Below the pieces are notes generated by a model that saw only the letters and a list, made by a program, of their open reading frames with translations, was not told where the DNA came from and did no database searches. The translations under genes and the position numbers were made by a program. 64,000 nucleotides of DNA from Caenorhabditis elegans. Taxonomy: Eukaryota; Nematoda; Chromadorea; Rhabditida; Rhabditidae. The DNA is taken from NCBI RefSeq assembly GCF_000002985.6, contig NC_003281.10, forward strand, positions 11,966,001 through 12,030,000. Direction: 5' to 3'. Shown here piece by piece: positions 19,501 through 33,100 of this stretch. The stretch's first letter is position 1. The number at the start of each line of letters is the position of its first letter.

Positions 19501-22500
19501 ACAATTTTCGTTCAGACTACTAGCAAAATTGCTCAAAACAACCGAATTTGATAATAAGGCTTCTCATAAAAAATTTCGAATTTTTGCCAGATTTTGTTTG
19601 TAGCAGCAGCAGCTGGAATACACAATTTTTTGGAATTATCACTGTTTATTGCCTTTTTGGTAATTTATCTCGCTCGTATATTGCTCGAGTGATATAAATT
19701 ACCAATCAAAAAGTGAATTCAAGGGTGAAAGTTTGCCGTTTCCCAGATTTTCAACAAACCGGCAATTTGCCGGAAAAAATTGCCGAAAATTGTGGGTTTG
19801 CATATTTTTTTCTGAAAATTTCAGCATTTCAATTTTAATCATCAAATTTCTACGCATCCTATGAATTATCGGCAATTCCGGTAATTGCCGGTTTTCAAAA
19901 TTTCCGGTAATTCTCACAATTGCCGGCAATCGACAATTCCCGCAATTTCCGGTTTTCACAATTTCCTGTAATTTCAGCAATTGCCGGTTTTTGGCAATTC
20001 CGGCAATTGCCGGTTTCGGAAATTTCCGGCAATTTCGGCAATTTCGGTAATTGCCGGTTTGGTGAATTTCCGGCAATCGGCGATTCCGGCAATTTTGACA
20101 ATTGCCCATTTTGGAAATTTTTTGGCAAATTCTATAATTGCCGGATTTGTGATTTTTCGGCAATTCCGGCAATTGGCGGTTTTCAAAATTTCCGGCAATC
20201 GGCAATTCCGACAATTTCGGCGATTCCGGGAGTTGCCGGTTTTCAAATATTCCGGCAATCAGCGATTCCGGCAATTTTGACAATTGCCGGTTTTGGAAAT
20301 TTCCGGCAATTTTGACAATTGCCGGTTTTGGAAATTTCCGGCAATTCCAGCAATTGTCTACAGTAATCCCATAAAACTACAACTACAGTAATCTCATAAA
20401 TTGTTAGGAACGAGTGGATGATGGTCATCGATATTCGTATTTCGAAGCGATCTTCTTGGGTAGATCAGATGATCCGACACTTCACGAGTATCGTCTATCT
20501 GTAATGTTTCAATTGGTTTCATTCTCAATTCAATATCCGGTTCTTCAAATTCTGAATCATGTGATGGGATGGTTGTGTCAAATGAAGAATGTGGAACAGG
20601 AGAGAATCTACTCGGATCGGCTTATCGATATGATTATTGAGCATTTTGTACGACTGTCGAATGAGCAGAATCGAATGGTAAATATTTTTCGGCGTTTTTT
20701 TGTGAGAAATTGGAAAAAAATCCGAAAATTGCCGAAAAATTTCGATTTTTTGGAGGTTTTCCGGGAAAATTGAAAAAAAACAGTTTTTTTTGGTTTTTTG
20801 AAATTCAAAAAAATTATTTTTTCTTAAGAAAGTTCACAAAAAAATGAGAGTTATGCGATTTTTGACATTTTAAGAATTTTGAAAAAAAATGGATTTTTTC
20901 AATTATTTGAGAAAATTGGAAAAAAATAAGCAGAGTTTTTGGTTTTTTAATTTAAAAAATTTGAAAAAAAATCCTAAAATCACCGAAAATTTTCGATTTT
21001 TTGGTGGTTTTTCGGAAAAATTGAAAAAAATCGAGTTTTCGGTTTTTGTTTGAAAATCAAAAAAAATTTTTAAATGTGAAAAATTAAAATTTTCTAATTT
21101 TTTTTCGAAAAAAACGCATTTTTCGATTTTATTTTTAAATTTTGAAAATAACACTTTTTTTTCAATTTTTCTAGAGAAAGTTTTTTTAAAAACTGAGCTT
21201 TTCCATTTATTTTTGAATTTCGAAAAATTTTATTAAAAAACTGAATAATTATGAAAAACGGGATTTTTTTTCCAATTTTTCTTAAGAAAGTTAATAAAAA
21301 ATAGAGGTTTTGCGATTTTTGACATTCAAAAAAAAATTTTAATTCGAAAGTTTTCAATTTTTCGAGAAAAAAACATTGAAAAACCTCCATTTTTTATTAA
21401 TTTTTCTTAAGAAAAATTGAAAAAAAAAATCCAGTTTTTCCTGATTTTTAAGATTTTTTCTCAGAAACATCTCACGAATAAATAACCAAATAATTTCCAG
21501 CACGAATACCTAATACCACTGGAAGGCACATGCAGTGAATTCTGTGCTCTTTTCGTGTCACGTGCCACCCTCCACGGCCCTCTTTCACCACCAATGATCA
21601 CATTAATCGTTCGATATTGCACTAGAAACATGCAATTCATCCTTCGACACCTTCGAGACACTTCATGGCTTGGAAATGATTTTGCGGAGAAAGTGGTGCC
21701 GAAGTTGGTTGAGCAGACACTTTTGGATGATGATTCGGATAGTCTTGGATCGTGCCTGTGTTATGTACTTTTTAGATGGCATATTGATGTTCTTGCTAAT
21801 GAGGATCGGAAGGGTCCGACAAAACGGATAGAGGTTTTAGGTTGGTAGAGAAGAATCAAATTCGTGAATTTCGAGAGGCTCTACGGAAATGAGAAGAACT
21901 TCTTGAAAAAACACGAAAAAGGACGGAAAAACCAGAAAAAAAAACGAGACAATTTTTTTGGGATTTGAGAGAAAATCGAAAAATAAACGAAAAATTTTGA
22001 TTTTTCGTTGTTCCAAAAATCGAAAAAAAAATCGAAAAAACAGTGAATTTGCGGAATTTTTTTTTTTTGATTTTATTGAAAATCGAAAATGTGAAAAAAG
22101 AGATATCATATGGTATCTTAATTTTTTGAATCAAAAAATTAATTTAAATTAAAAAAAAAAATAAAACCCCCTAAAACAGTGTGGGAAAATTTTTTTTTGG
22201 AATCTGTTTTTCACAAATAAATATAATTTTTGAAAATCGGGTACATACGACAAAAAAACATTTCTATATTGCTGAAATTGCCAAATATCTAAATTTAGAA
22301 GAAAAAAAATTGGAAAATGTTTTATTTCCACAAAAATCATTAGCCATTTTTATTACGAGAACACAAAATTCTGAGAATTGCGTATTACACAACACATTTG
22401 ACGCACAAAATATCTCGATGCGAAAAGAAAACTACAGTAACCTTTTAAATGACTACTATAGCGCTTGTGTCGATTTACGGGATATCGATTTTTTAAATTC

Positions 22501-23509
22501 TCTCATTTTTTGCTCAATTTTAATATACTATCGATAAATAAATTTCTTTCAAAAATCTAGATCCCGTAAATCGACAGAAGCGCTACAGTAGTCATTTAAA
22601 GGGTTACTGTAGTTTTCGCTACGAGATATTTTGCGCGCGTCAAATATGTTGTGAAATACGCATTCTTAGAATTTTGTATTGCCGTAATAATTTTTTCTTA
22701 AATATGAAAGATACGCAAAATTTGAAGCTATTTTTCGAAAAGTTCGATTTTTTTGAAAATATCGTTTAAAAAGCAACAAAAATAAATCGAAAATCCAAAA
22801 ATTTTCTATTTTTCAGACAAAAAAAATCAATTTTTTCTTTATTTTTGGTGATGAGAAAAACCAGAAAAGCAAAAAATTGGAGGAAAATCGATTGTTTTTT
22901 TTTATTTTCCTGAAAATCTATGTTTTAAAAAATTTAATTCAATTAAAATAGACGGCATATAATTATAATTTGAGTTTTTGAAGCTATTTTTCGAAAGTTG
23001 GATTTTTTTCAAATATCGTAAAACACCAAAAAGTTGAAACCCCAACAAAAAACTATTTTTGTCTAAAATGAACAAAAATCACCAAAATTTGAAGGTATTT
23101 TTGGAAAATCGACCTTTTTTTTCGAAATATCTATAATTTTTCAATGGAAAAATATTAACAATAAATAAAATTTGATTCATGTTGATGAGAAAAAAAAAAC
23201 ATAATTTCGTTCCAGAAAGAAAATTTGAAACACAAAACTGTATTTTCAGACCTCCTGCTCTCGGCCGACTACCCATGGACCAAACGCCGGGCCTGTGTGC
23301 TCGCAAGTGCAATTGGAGCATCGACGAGACCTGAAGCTGAGATTCAGAAGGAGCTTCAACGACTAGAAGTTCCAGAACACTTTCAACCGGTTATTGACCT
23401 GCTGTGCTCCAAAGGAATCAAAAAATCCTCGCAGACAGTGCTCGATGCCATTTCAGAGATGCATTTGGTCGAGGAAATGGATCGGATGATTACAGAAGAT
23501 GATATTTAG
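16566..23509 (+). CDS. ints-15: Integrator complex subunit 15 (C7orf26) homologue
   Basis: Predicted subunit of Integrator, the nuclear complex that cleaves snRNA 3' ends and attenuates Pol II. Exons 16566-16766, 17512-17682, 20408-20677, 21501-21840 and 23250-23509 give 413 residues (human about 449). Residues 1-65 are Ser/Thr/Pro/Gly/Ala-rich. From about residue 100 the protein lines up with human C7orf26 as I remember it: the helix after RTKMNAMQQLQL, then GRSDDPTLHEYRLSVMFQLV with PVLQILNHVMGWL, and LSPPMITLIVRYC with MQFILRHL, in the same order and spacing. The family name rests on that recalled alignment, not a search. The C-terminal helical part is typical of alpha-solenoid proteins. 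Intron 1 holds a palindrome, intron 2 a 107-bp tandem repeat and a GCCGG array, and intron 4 a foldback. wah-1 begins 690 bp downstream on the same strand. The symbol is assigned by homology. Confidence 0.82.
16855..17437. mobile_element. Palindromic element of about 580 bp in INTS15 intron 1
   Basis: Arms meet at GGGTATACAAGTTAATTATC / TTGTATACCC near 17115-17155 and match outward, for example AACACCGAAGTTCTTAATGA near 16989 and its complement near 17267. Outer ends carry CTAGAATCTTCAATTTTACC and the inverse. A relative lies at 25028-25613, with a fragment at 56020-56115. Confidence 0.9.
18480..18855. repeat. Tandem repeat, period about 107 bp, three and a half copies
   Basis: Unit: TTTTGAATAGATATTGGTTTGGGG, TTATTAGGGGGATATGG, then a GGTACTGTAGGAGTACGGTAGG run and CTGTAGTTAAGAAAAAATTC. 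Copies begin near 18535, 18643 and 18750. It lies in INTS15 intron 2. Confidence 0.9.
19740..20355. repeat. Array of TTTCCGGCAATTNNGNCAATTGCCGG units
   Basis: About 15 units of roughly 40 bp with dyad symmetry in each CAATTGCCGG core. It ends 50 bp before exon 3 of the INTS15 homologue. Confidence 0.9.
22345..22680. repeat. Foldback element, ATATTTTGCGCG / CTACAGTA family
   Basis: Inverted halves with AGAATTGCGTATTACACAACAC near 22373 and GTTGTGAAATACGCATTCTTAG near 22648. It lies in the last intron of the INTS15 homologue. Confidence 0.85.
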
Positions 23510-24164
23510 TAATTGAAATTTTTTTGTGTTAATTGGCTTGAAAATACCTCAAAAAACAGAAAATTCGACAAAAAAAGGCTAATTTGGCGCTGAAAATTAG
23601 GAAAATTGCTAGAAAATTAATATTTGTTTGATTTTCACAAAAATTGCACCAAAAATTAGATTTTTTGAAATTTTAGCAAAAAATCTAGGTGAAAAATCAA
23701 TTTTTTAACAAAATTTCGAATTTTTTGATCTATAGGCTTGAAAAAACTAATTTTCCGCCCAAAAGTTGGCTGAATTGAAGATTTTCAGCCAAATGAGCCT
23801 CTTTTTTCGATTTTTTTGGCCATTTTATGTCAAATAACACAAAAATTTCCCTTTTCTTTCAATTTTTTTTTCTTATTTTTCGAAATGTCTATGAAATTCA
23901 ATGATCAGCATTTATTTATGAAATCATTTTTTTTTGAAACTTGTTTTCCGAATTGTATTTATTTATTATTATGGTTTTCCAATCCATTCACGTGCCTTTT
24001 CACACCTGCGTCCTCTACCTTTTGCGCACTATTTCCCCGCGATTTTTATCATTTCAACAATAGAGCGTGTTTACACGCCCACCAATCTTCCCCGCCCGTC
24101 GTACTTTTCTGATGTTTAATCTAATTTGTTTTGCGCGTAATTTTTACATATAATCCTTCATTTC
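23510..24164. other. Intercistronic region INTS15 to wah-1
   Basis: AT-rich. No AATAAA is present on the plus strand in these 655 bp, so the INTS15 transcript must use a variant signal or be processed differently. The C-rich piece 23985-24110 (CACGTGCCTTTTCACACC, CCACCAATCTTCCCCGCCCG) could be an internal promoter for wah-1, which would argue against a simple operon. Confidence 0.4.
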
Positions 24165-24166
24165 AG
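24165..24166 (+). other. Trans-splice acceptor of wah-1
   Basis: CCTTCATTTCAG 34 bases before the ATG at 24200. Confidence 0.6.
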
Positions 24167-24199
24167 GTAGAATAGACGGAAATCATCAGAAGGACAAAA

Positions 24200-27100
24200 A
24201 TGCTGTTGCGAGCTGTTGGAAGACAAATGACGTCGGTTATTTTTAGGCAACAAACGGCCGTACGGAGCATTGCGATGAGCCGAGTTGCTCTTGGTGGTGG
24301 TGGACATCATCATGGTACGGTTTTTTAAAAATTATTTTCGGAAAATCTGAGCTATTTTTCATCAAAGATTAGTGTATGGATTTGCCAATTTTTCAGATAT
24401 TTTTCCGTAAAGAAAACTTGATAATTGTAGAGAAATTTGCCTAAAGTCGATAATTTGTCATTTAAAAAAGTCTTCTTTACGGAAAAATGGCTGAAAATTG
24501 ACGAACTGTGTTTCAAATTATAAAACAAAGAGAAAACTTCAGCCTTTTTAAATAATTTTCGCGAAATTAAAAAATCGTAACAAATTTTATTAATCATTTA
24601 CTATATATAAAGCGCTTATTCTGTGTGTCCATAGTTTGTAGTCTGTGTAGTCTTTGTAGTCTGTGAAGTTTTGACTTCTGGAGGGATAGTGAGTTAGGGT
24701 TAGTGTAGGGATATAGTCGGGGTACTGTAGTGGTACAATAGTGGTACGGTAGGAATACTGTAGGGTTACGGTAGTTTCATAAAAAATTAATTTTCAGCCC
24801 CAGAAGTTGGGGGCCGCGCCGAAGGTGCGGTCCACAGCTGGTTTTTAAATAAATTATGTATCGGACTGTTAAAATATATATTTTTCAGCCAATAAACGTT
24901 AAATTTTTTAAAAATAATTTTCAATAATTTCTCGAATTTTTTGAAGAAAAATTTCTAGATTATTAAAAAATTCGAGAATAAAAAAATTTAATTTTTCTAG
25001 TTTTTTTTTTAGAAAAAAAACACATTTTTTTCACTTTACCTCAAGGTAGTGTCGTCGAATTTTTTTATTGCTTTAATAGACTCAAAATTGTCTGAAAACA
25101 CAGAATTTCATAATGAAACTTATTGAAAACTTTTCAGCAAAAAAGTTATGACGGTAAAAAAATGGCCAAAAATTAGTTAAAATTTGAAATTTGACCGACT
25201 TGTCAGTGTCGCAGCAACTGGAAACCATTTTTTTTTGAAATCACCGTCAAATTTGGAGTATACAAGGTGATTATCTTGCGTTTTAAACTCGATTAAGGTA
25301 TTTAAAAATCGATATCGCCGTCCATCGACTTTTAAATACCTTAATCAAGTTTAAAACGCAAGATAATCAACTTGTATACTCCAAATTTGACGGTAATTTC
25401 AAAAAAAATTGTTTCCACAGCCGCTGCGACACTGACAAGTCGGTCAAATTTCCGATTTTAACTATTTTTAAGCCATTTTTTTACCGTCATAACTTTTTTC
25501 TGAAAAGTTTTCAAGATGCTTCATTATGAAATTCGGTGTTTTCAGACAATTTTGAGTCTGATCAAGCAATGAAAAAAATTCGACTACACCACCTTGAGGT
25601 AAAGGGGGAAAAAAAGGTTTTTTTTTGCTAGGAAAACTAGAAAAATCAAATTTTATATTCTCGAATTTTTTAAAACATCTAGTAATTTTTCAGGAAAAAA
25701 AAGTTGATTTTAATGAGCATTTTTTCTTCCAAAAATTCGAGAAATTATTGCAAAAAAACATTAAACATTTTTTTTCCAGAACCCACACCAGTATACATTC
25801 CAAAACCGGGCTCCCTTGACTGGACATTCTTCAGCCGATCGCACACAAAATCTGCTCACGAATTCGAACCGTATAAGCCAGAAATTGGAGCATTCATCGG
25901 AGCCGTCGCTTTCATTGGGCTCACATTGATCGCTGTTGTGATTAAGACTGACGTTTTTAAGAAGGAAGATTCACATGGACATGGGCATGGACATGCTAAA
26001 CATTCTAAGAAGCATGAGGAGAAGCATGAGCAGAAGCATGAGGAGAAAGAGCACGCAGAGCCGGAAAAGAAGGAAGAAGCTAAGCCGGAGAAACCAGCAG
26101 AGCCAAAGGAGCCTGAGCCAGCTCAGAAACAAGCCGAGCAGCCAGAGCAAGCCGAAGAGAAACAGGAAACTAAGGACGCTGAGCCAAAAGAGCAAGTTGA
26201 TGATCGTCAAACTGAAGAAGCGGTTCATGCTCGACGTGCTCCGGCGGCTGCGGAAGAACCAGCTCCATCCACATCGAAAGCTGATGCTGTCGAGGAGAAG
26301 GTGACTTTTTTTCGGAAAAAATTTCAAAAAAATTGTTAGAATCAGTTTTGTAATTTATTTCTAGAGAAATAGACAACATTTTTGGCTTTTTCTTGAAAAA
26401 TCGAAAAAAAATTAATTCAATTCATTTAGGAGAAAATTAGAGCGAAAAAAATCGAAAAATGTTCATTTTTATCGAAAAACACAAGAAAACATTTAATCGT
26501 CTTCTTAAAAGCAGAAAAATTTCGAAAAATCGAAAAAAACAATGTTAAGAAAATTGGAAAAAAAGCATGAATAATTTTTTGATAAAAAACTTGTTTTTCT
26601 GAAAATGGCTCATTTTTTTTCGATTTTTCACTTTTCTACGAAAAAATCATAACATTTGATAATTTGTTTGAAAAAAAATTTAAAAAATTTCCGAAATTTT
26701 TTTTTTTAAATGCTCTGTTTGAAAAATTATATTTTGAAGGTGGAGTACCGAAATCTGAGAAATATTTTCAAATGACTTCTTGATTCCGAATATCGATGTG
26801 GAACAATTCGAAAAAGTTTCCCTGATTTTATATTTCAGCTTGAAATTGCCGAATTTTCGCGCCAGAGCGTAAGCCATGTGTCGTTTTACGAGATTTGTGT
26901 ATATTTACGAGATTTTAAAAAATCTTTATCGGATGCTGATTTTACGTAAATATACACAAATCTCGTATCATCGACACATGCCTTACGCTCTGGCGCGAAA
27001 ATTCGCGATTTCAAGCTGAAATATTAAATCAGGAAAATTTTTTTGAATTTTTCCACATAGATATTCGGAATCAGGGGGAAACTTGGACAAATTTAAAAAT

Positions 27101-30100
27101 TTTCGGTACTCCACCTTCAGTGTGGTGCCAATACAGTTTGATCTACAAAAAATGCGGGAATTTTTTCCCCCAAAAAATGTGACGTTAGCACGCTCCTAAC
27201 CATACGAAATCAGTTGAGAACCCTGCCGCATTTTTTGTAGATCTATGTAGATCAAACCGAAATGAGACACTCTGACACCACGTGCGCCTTTAAAGATGGA
27301 GTAGCGCCAGTGGGGAAATTGCTTTAAAACACGCCTATGGGGCCACAATGACCAAATACCATGATAAAAAAAATTCAAAAAATTTTTCTAAATTTTATAT
27401 GATTTCTTGAAAATTGAAAAAATCTCAGTTTTCGCCTAATTCCTATTTGAATTACCGCCAATTGGATTTATTCGATGGAGCGCGCTTGCACGTTTTTAAA
27501 TTTATTTATTTTATTTTTTGTTATTTTCCATCGATTTTTAATGTTTTCGGTGTATTTTTGCTCGAATTTAAGAGAAAATGTCAAAATAATTGCAAATTTT
27601 CGATTAAAAAGCTCGCTTACAGGCGTAAAAATGAAAAAGTAACGCTTTTAAACTATTTCGATCCTGAATTAATAAATTTTACAGATTTACGGCTGTAAGC
27701 GTGCTTTTTAATCGAAAATTTGCATTTATTTTGGCTTTTTCTCTTAAATTCGAGCAAAAATACACCGAAAAAATTAAAAATCGATGGAAAATAACAAAAA
27801 ATGAAATAAATAAATTTTAAAACGTGCAAGCGCGCTCCATCGAACAAATCCAATTGGCGGAAATTCAAATAGGAATTAGGCAAAAACTGAGATTTTTCAA
27901 TTTTCAAAAAATCATATAAAATTTAGAAAATTTTTTTGAATTTTTTTATCATGGTATTTGGTCATTGTGGCCCCATAGGCGTGTTTTAAAGTAATTTCCC
28001 CACTGGCGCTACTCCACTTTTAAAAAAATTTAAAAACCAAAAAATAAAAAATTTCCAGAGATCCGAACAACAATCGATGAAGCCATCAGAGTCTACAGAA
28101 GAGGTACCCAAATCTGAATAGTCTCACTTAAATTCTTCTTCTGCATCCAAATATTGCGTTTTTCTCCTCGTCCCGCTAGTGAAATGTCTTTTTTTAGTTC
28201 ATTTCTCCCCACTTCACACCCACGCAAAAATTTGAAATTTTTCGGTTTTTCCATTTTTTTTTTCGGTTTTTTTTCTGCTCCCCTCACACACACACACACA
28301 CACACATGTGCCTTTACGATTTTAAAACGACAATATCAGATTTATGTTTCTCTCTTTTTTTTTAAGAATAAATGAGATTTTTTGACAATTTTCAATTAAT
28401 AAAACAACTAGATTTTCTTTCAGAACACCACCACCACCTCTGCCGACGGCCTACTACACTGCGAATATGTCATTATTGGATCTGGAACGGCGGCCTATTA
28501 CGCATCATTGTCTATTCGGGCCAAGCAGGCTGAAGCCAAAGTTTTGATGGTCCGTTTGGATCTGGATGAGAAGAAGAAAACATTTTTAGAAAGAAATCGG
28601 CTGAAAACTCGAGAAAAAGCCTGAAAAAATGCTCAAAATTTGAATTTTTGAGGAAAAAAATTTTTGGAAAAATCAGGGAAAATATTGATTTTTCGATGGT
28701 TTTTTTTCTGAATTTTATAAAAAATTTGGAAACGAACAAATATTAAAAAAAAAAATTATTATTTGAAATTTTTCAACAAAAAAGAAAACAATTTCTTTAT
28801 TTTTTCTTTCAAATTATCGATTTTAATCGATACTTTGAATTTTGAAGAAAAAATTAAAAAAGATAAAAAAGACCAGAAATTTAGAGAAAATAAGTTTAAA
28901 AATTTGAATTTCTCCAAAAAAAAAACCCAACAATAAAAAATCTAAAAACTGTAAAATTTATTCATCAAAAAAAATTTATTACAAATTCAAAAAATGTCGA
29001 TTTAATTTATTAAAAGTAGCTCTAAAAACACCAAAACTTTGCGAACATTAAAAAAATTGAAATAATTTTTTTAAATAAAGAAAATTTTCGATTTTCCAAA
29101 AAATTCAAATTTTTTATAATTTTCGGAATTTTTTTTTTGTCTGCGGTTTTCTCTTTTTTTTTTTAGACTTTTTAGTTTTCTGAGTAAATCGAAAAAGTGT
29201 TTTTTTCTTGCATAATTTTCGATTATCTCTGAAAATTATAGAAAAAGTAGAAAAAAACCGACAAATAAACTTTTTTAAAAATCCAAAAATCGACAATTTT
29301 TCGAATATTCGGAGAAAATTTTCCAACTTTTAAAGGAGAAAAATAGAAATTTTTTTTTCTTCCCCGAAATTCCTAAACTTTTCCAGATTGGCGAAGAACC
29401 CGAACTTCCCTACAATCGTCCACCACTCTCAAAAGAACTCTGGTGGTATGGAGACGAAACATCCGCAACGAAACTTGCCTATACTCCATTATCCGGCAAA
29501 AAACGCGATATTTTCTATGAAGTCGACGGATTCTTTGTGTCACCCGAAGATCTTCCAAAAGCAGTACACGGTGGAGTCGCGTTGTTGCGTGGGCGGAAGG
29601 CTGTCAAAATTTGTGAAGAAGATAAGAAGGTTATTTTGGAGGATGGAACAACTATTGGATATGATAAGTTATTAATTGCAACTGGAGTTCGACCGAAAAA
29701 GGAGCAAGTTTTCGAGGAAGCCAGTGAGGAGGCTAAGCAGAAAATTACTTATTTCCATTATGTAAGTTGAAAAAAACGGAAAAAAACTCGTATTTTTGCT
29801 CAAAAATTCCGAAAAAACGAAAAAAAAAAACTGTGACCAATCAGCGATTCGCTCCGCCCACTTTCCAACCAATCAGATAAAATGGGCGGAGCATCGCGGA
29901 ATCTCGCGATTCTAAACTTTGAAGATTAAAAATTTCAAAATTGTCTTTAAAATACCCGAAAAGTCAAGAACTGCGACCATCGACCAATCAGCGACTCGCT
30001 CCGCCCACTTTTCAACCAATCAGGCGGAGTGGGCGGAGCTCGAAGGCGGTGATTGGCTGAAATTCTCATTTTGGAGGGAAATTAGCAAAAAATTGAAAAA

Positions 30101-33100
30101 TCCAACTTTTTTTGCTAAATTCCGTCTAAAATGAGAATTTCGACCAATCAGCGCCTTCGAGCTCCGCCCACTCCACCTGATTGGTTGGAAAGTGGGCGGA
30201 GCGTTGGCCGGTCGTAATTCTCGATTTTTCGGGTATTTTAAAGAAAATTCGCAAAATTTTCACTTGGTTTTTGAAAATTTTGAAAAAAAAAAGTCAGCTT
30301 TTTTTGACGAAAAAATCGGAGAATTTACGACAAAAATGTAAACTTTCAATTATTTTTGAAAAAAAAAGTGCCTATTTTTCAAAATTAAAGAATAATACTG
30401 GAATTATTCTATAAAAATTGAAATTATCTTAAATTTCTTTTCTTTCTTAAATTTCTAAATTTTCTTTAAAATACCCGAAAAGTCAAGAACTGCGACCACC
30501 GACCAATCAGCGATTCGCTCCGCCTACTATTCAACCAATCAGAAAAAGTGGGCGGAGCTAAAATTCATTTTGGAAGGATTCTAGCAAAAAATAGAAAAAT
30601 CTTATTTTTTTAAAGTTTGCTTTTTCAAATTTTTGCTAAATATTCTCCAGAATAAGAGTGTCGACCAATCAGGGCCTCCAGATTGGTCGACACTCTCTTT
30701 TAATATAAAAACAATTTTGAATTAAAAAAAATTTTAATTAAAATTTTAAAAATTAAAAAAAAATCAATTTTTTCAGCCAGCCGATTTCAAACGAGTGGAG
30801 CGTGGCCTCGCAGACAAATCTGTTCAAAAAGTGACAATAATTGGAAATGGGCTTCTCGCCTCGGAACTTTCCTATTCGATTAAACGAAAATATGGAGAAA
30901 ATGTAGAAGTTCATCAGGTTTTTGAAGAGAAATATCCAGCTGAAGATATTCTTCCCGAGCATATTGCTCAAAAATCGATTGAAGCAATCAGGAAGGGTGG
31001 TGTCGATGTTCGTGCCGAGCAAAAAGTGGAAGGAGTCCGGAAATGTTGTAAAAATGTCGTGCTGAAGCTATCGGATGGCTCCGAACTTCGAACTGATCTG
31101 GTTGTGGTGGCAACTGGTGAGGAGCCGAATTCCGAGATTATTGAGGCTTCTGGCCTGAAAATTGATGAGAAGCTTGGTGGAGTTCGAGCTGATAAATGCC
31201 TGAAAGTTGGTGAAAATGTGTGGGCGGCTGGTGCGATTGCAACGTTTGAGGATGGGGTTCTCGGTGCGAGACGAGTGAGCTCTTGGGAGAATGCACAGAT
31301 TAGTGGACGACTGGCTGGAGAGAATATGGCGACTGCTGCTGCTGATGGGAAGTCGGAGGGAAAAGCTTTTTGGTTTGTTTTTTGATTTGAAATTTCGAAA
31401 AATTGAGGTTTTGAATAATTGCCAAAATTTTACAATGATTTTTTCAAAAAATTTGAATTTCCCTCCAAAATTTTTCGGCTAAAATTTGAATTTTCCGCCG
31501 CCAAAAATTTTTTCTCGCCTCATAAAATTCAAATTTCCCGCCAAAAATATTTTTTACAGAAAATTTAAATCTCCCGCAAAAAAATTATTCTCCAGAAATT
31601 TGAATTTCCCGCCAAAAAAAAATGTATTTTTCAGAAATTTTAATTTGTCGCAAAAAAATAATTTTTTAGTGGGAAATTCAAATTTTCCTACAATTTTTTT
31701 TTTCTAGCGGGAAATTCAAATTTTCCTACAAAAAAATATTTTTCATCTGGAAATTCAAATTTTCCGGCAAAAAAAATTATTTCAGCGGGAAATTCAAATT
31801 TTCCGGCAAAAAAAATTATTTCAGCGGGAAATTCAAATTTTCCCTGCAAAACAAATATTTGTTAAACGGGAAATTTAAATTTTCTTACAAAAAAAATTTT
31901 TTTCAGCGGGAAATTCAAATTTCCCTGCAAAAAAAATTATTTTTAGCGGGAAATTCAAATTTTCAGAAAATGTATCATAGCACTATGCTTTTATAGCTTT
32001 ATTTGTAGATTTATAGCTTTTCTAAATGTTTGATGGTTTTTAAAAAATTTAATTCAGAAAGTAGAATAAATTACTTTTTCCACACCCATTTCGGAATTTT
32101 AAAATTTTATTATTTGAAAAAATAAAATATTCTACGATTTAAATTTTAACTGATAGTGAGTTTGGGCTATTTGCAAGAAATATATTTTCTAAATATATTT
32201 TTTCCATCAATTTTTTAATATTAAAATTGGTTTTTTTTTTCGATTTAAAAAAATTGAGGTTTTTTTTGCCGAAAAAGTAAAAAAAAAAGTTATATATAAT
32301 GCAAAATTTTTACAGTACTCAAGAAAGCTAAATTTATCAAAAAAAAATCTATACATGTTCTGAAAAAATGACAATTTACCAAGTAATTTTGCAAGACCAT
32401 TTCTTAGGTACCAACCATCATTCTTCACCAAATTCGCCCCACATCTGCATATCAACGCGATCGGAAAATGCGATTCCTCACTGGAAACCGTATCAGTTCA
32501 TGCTGAACCAGACAAGGATACGCCTCTTGAGAAGGCTGTCGTATTTTATAAATCGAAAGAAGATGGAAGTGTAAGTTGTGACAAGCCTGAAAAATTATTC
32601 CAAAATGTCCAAAAATGTCGAAAAAGGTGAAAAAAAATGTCCAAAAATGTCCAAAAATGTAGAAAAACGTCTAAAAATGTCTAAAAATGTCCAAAAATGT
32701 AGAAAAACATCTAAAAAAGTCTAAAAATGCCGAAAAATGTAGAAAAAAGTCTAAAAATATAGTTAAATTTTAAAAAATGCTGAAAAATGCCAAGAAAAAT
32801 CTCTGAAAATGTAGAAAATGTCTAAAATTTAAGGAAAATGTACGAAAATGCCAAAAAAATGTCCACAAATGCCTTAAAATGTAGGAAAATGTTTGAAAAA
32901 TGCCAAAAAAAATGTCGAAAAATGGCTAAAAATGTCTAAAAATATAGATTAATGTCTAAAAATGTAGGAAAACGTAGGAAAATGTCTAAAAATGTCCAAA
33001 AATGTCGAAAGATGCCTAAAAAATGTCTAAAAATGCAGAAAAATGTAGAAAAATGTAGAAAATGGTCCAAAAATGTCTAAAAATTTAGAAAAGGGCCAAA

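Noticed and set aside
26720..28030. Protein-coding transposon in the wah-1 intron
   Set aside because: The palindromes have no long open frame and no transposase motif; they are non-autonomous.
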